Part shown: one piece after another, positions 5,590 through 5,658 of the stretch
Position numbering within the stretch: position 1 is the first letter of the stretch
Layout of the letters: every line of letters begins with the position of its first letter
Source of the DNA: Oscillospiraceae bacterium
GTDB lineage: Bacteria; Bacillota_A; Clostridia; Oscillospirales; Acutalibacteraceae
Direction: 5' to 3'
Length of the DNA: 5,658 bases
NCBI GenBank assembly: GCA_003519645.1
Contig: DOWI01000291.1
Coordinates: 1-5,658, forward strand
Program-made: the position numbers and the translations under genes
Notes under the pieces: model-generated
Databases searched by the model: none
What the model saw: the letters and a program-made list of their open reading frames with translations, nothing else
What the model was told of the DNA's origin: nothing

Positions 5590-5658
5590 ATGATACGAAC
5601 GAATTTAGTCACAATGAAAAATATCCTTGAGATTGCTGAAGAAAAAAAAATTGCTGTC
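5590..5658 (+). CDS. Second class II aldolase, N-terminal fragment cut by the window end
   Basis: The frame is open from ATG 5590 to the last base (23 codons). Residues 6-23 (L-V-T-M-K-N-I-L, then E-I-A-E, ending I-A-V) match the start of class II fructose/ketose-bisphosphate aldolases. They align without gaps to residues 2-19 of the aldolase at 3657-4523, with 8 of 18 identities (pattern L-x-x-M-K-x-I-L-x-x-A, then A-V). AAGGAG at 5573-5578 lies 11 nt before the ATG, a slightly long spacing; ATG 5614 is an internal alternative with no better site. The gene is divergent from the repressor. If confirmed it is a second aldolase in the same locus, perhaps with a different substrate. Catalytic residues lie beyond the window, so the family call rests on a short N-terminus. 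Confidence 0.65.
   Translation, partial: MIRTNLVTMKNILEIAEEKKIAV

Overview
The window looks like a piece of chromosome from a low-to-moderate-GC Gram-positive bacterium, most likely in the Clostridia. The clues are a lipoprotein-type binding protein with a Ser/Ala/Gly-rich linker, strong GGAGG-type ribosome binding sites, a sigma-A-type promoter, and a sugar ABC importer with no ATPase gene of its own. Genus cannot be judged from sequence alone. I see no mobile element, CRISPR array, tRNA or rRNA.

Layout. Positions 1-438 are non-coding and mostly AT-rich. They hold a 23-bp palindrome (45-67), phased TACACA repeats (98-135), a consensus promoter (143-170) and about 260 nt of transcribed leader with several possible RNA helices. 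A four-gene plus-strand operon follows: a solute-binding lipoprotein (439-1761), a MalF/UgpA-type permease (start best placed at GTG 1845, to 2771), a MalG/UgpE-type permease (2774-3610) and a class II ketose-bisphosphate aldolase (3657-4523). A GC-rich hairpin (1793-1818) separates the binding-protein gene from the first permease gene. A 119-bp gap (4524-4642) lies between the aldolase and a convergent minus-strand DeoR-family repressor (4643-5425). The repressor gene has its own promoter and a leader rich in inverted repeats. Beyond it, divergently oriented, the first 23 codons of a second class II aldolase run off the window end (5590-5658).

How it fits together. The binding protein and the two permeases would import a sugar or sugar derivative, powered by an ATPase encoded elsewhere (an MsmX/MsmK-like shared ATPase is the usual solution). 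After phosphorylation by a kinase not in this window, an aldolase would split the ketose phosphate into two three-carbon units (or a triose and another aldehyde) for glycolysis. DeoR proteins usually sense a phosphorylated sugar intermediate, so the regulator probably controls one or both flanking transcription units. The substrate cannot be read from the sequence.

The genes form a recognisable type of catabolic locus. The least explained material is the leader at 178-438, which can fold a three-way junction (255-308) and, downstream, two mutually exclusive pairings (333-402 versus 374-411) just before the first ribosome binding site. All RNA structures and operators here were found by eye and are hypotheses.
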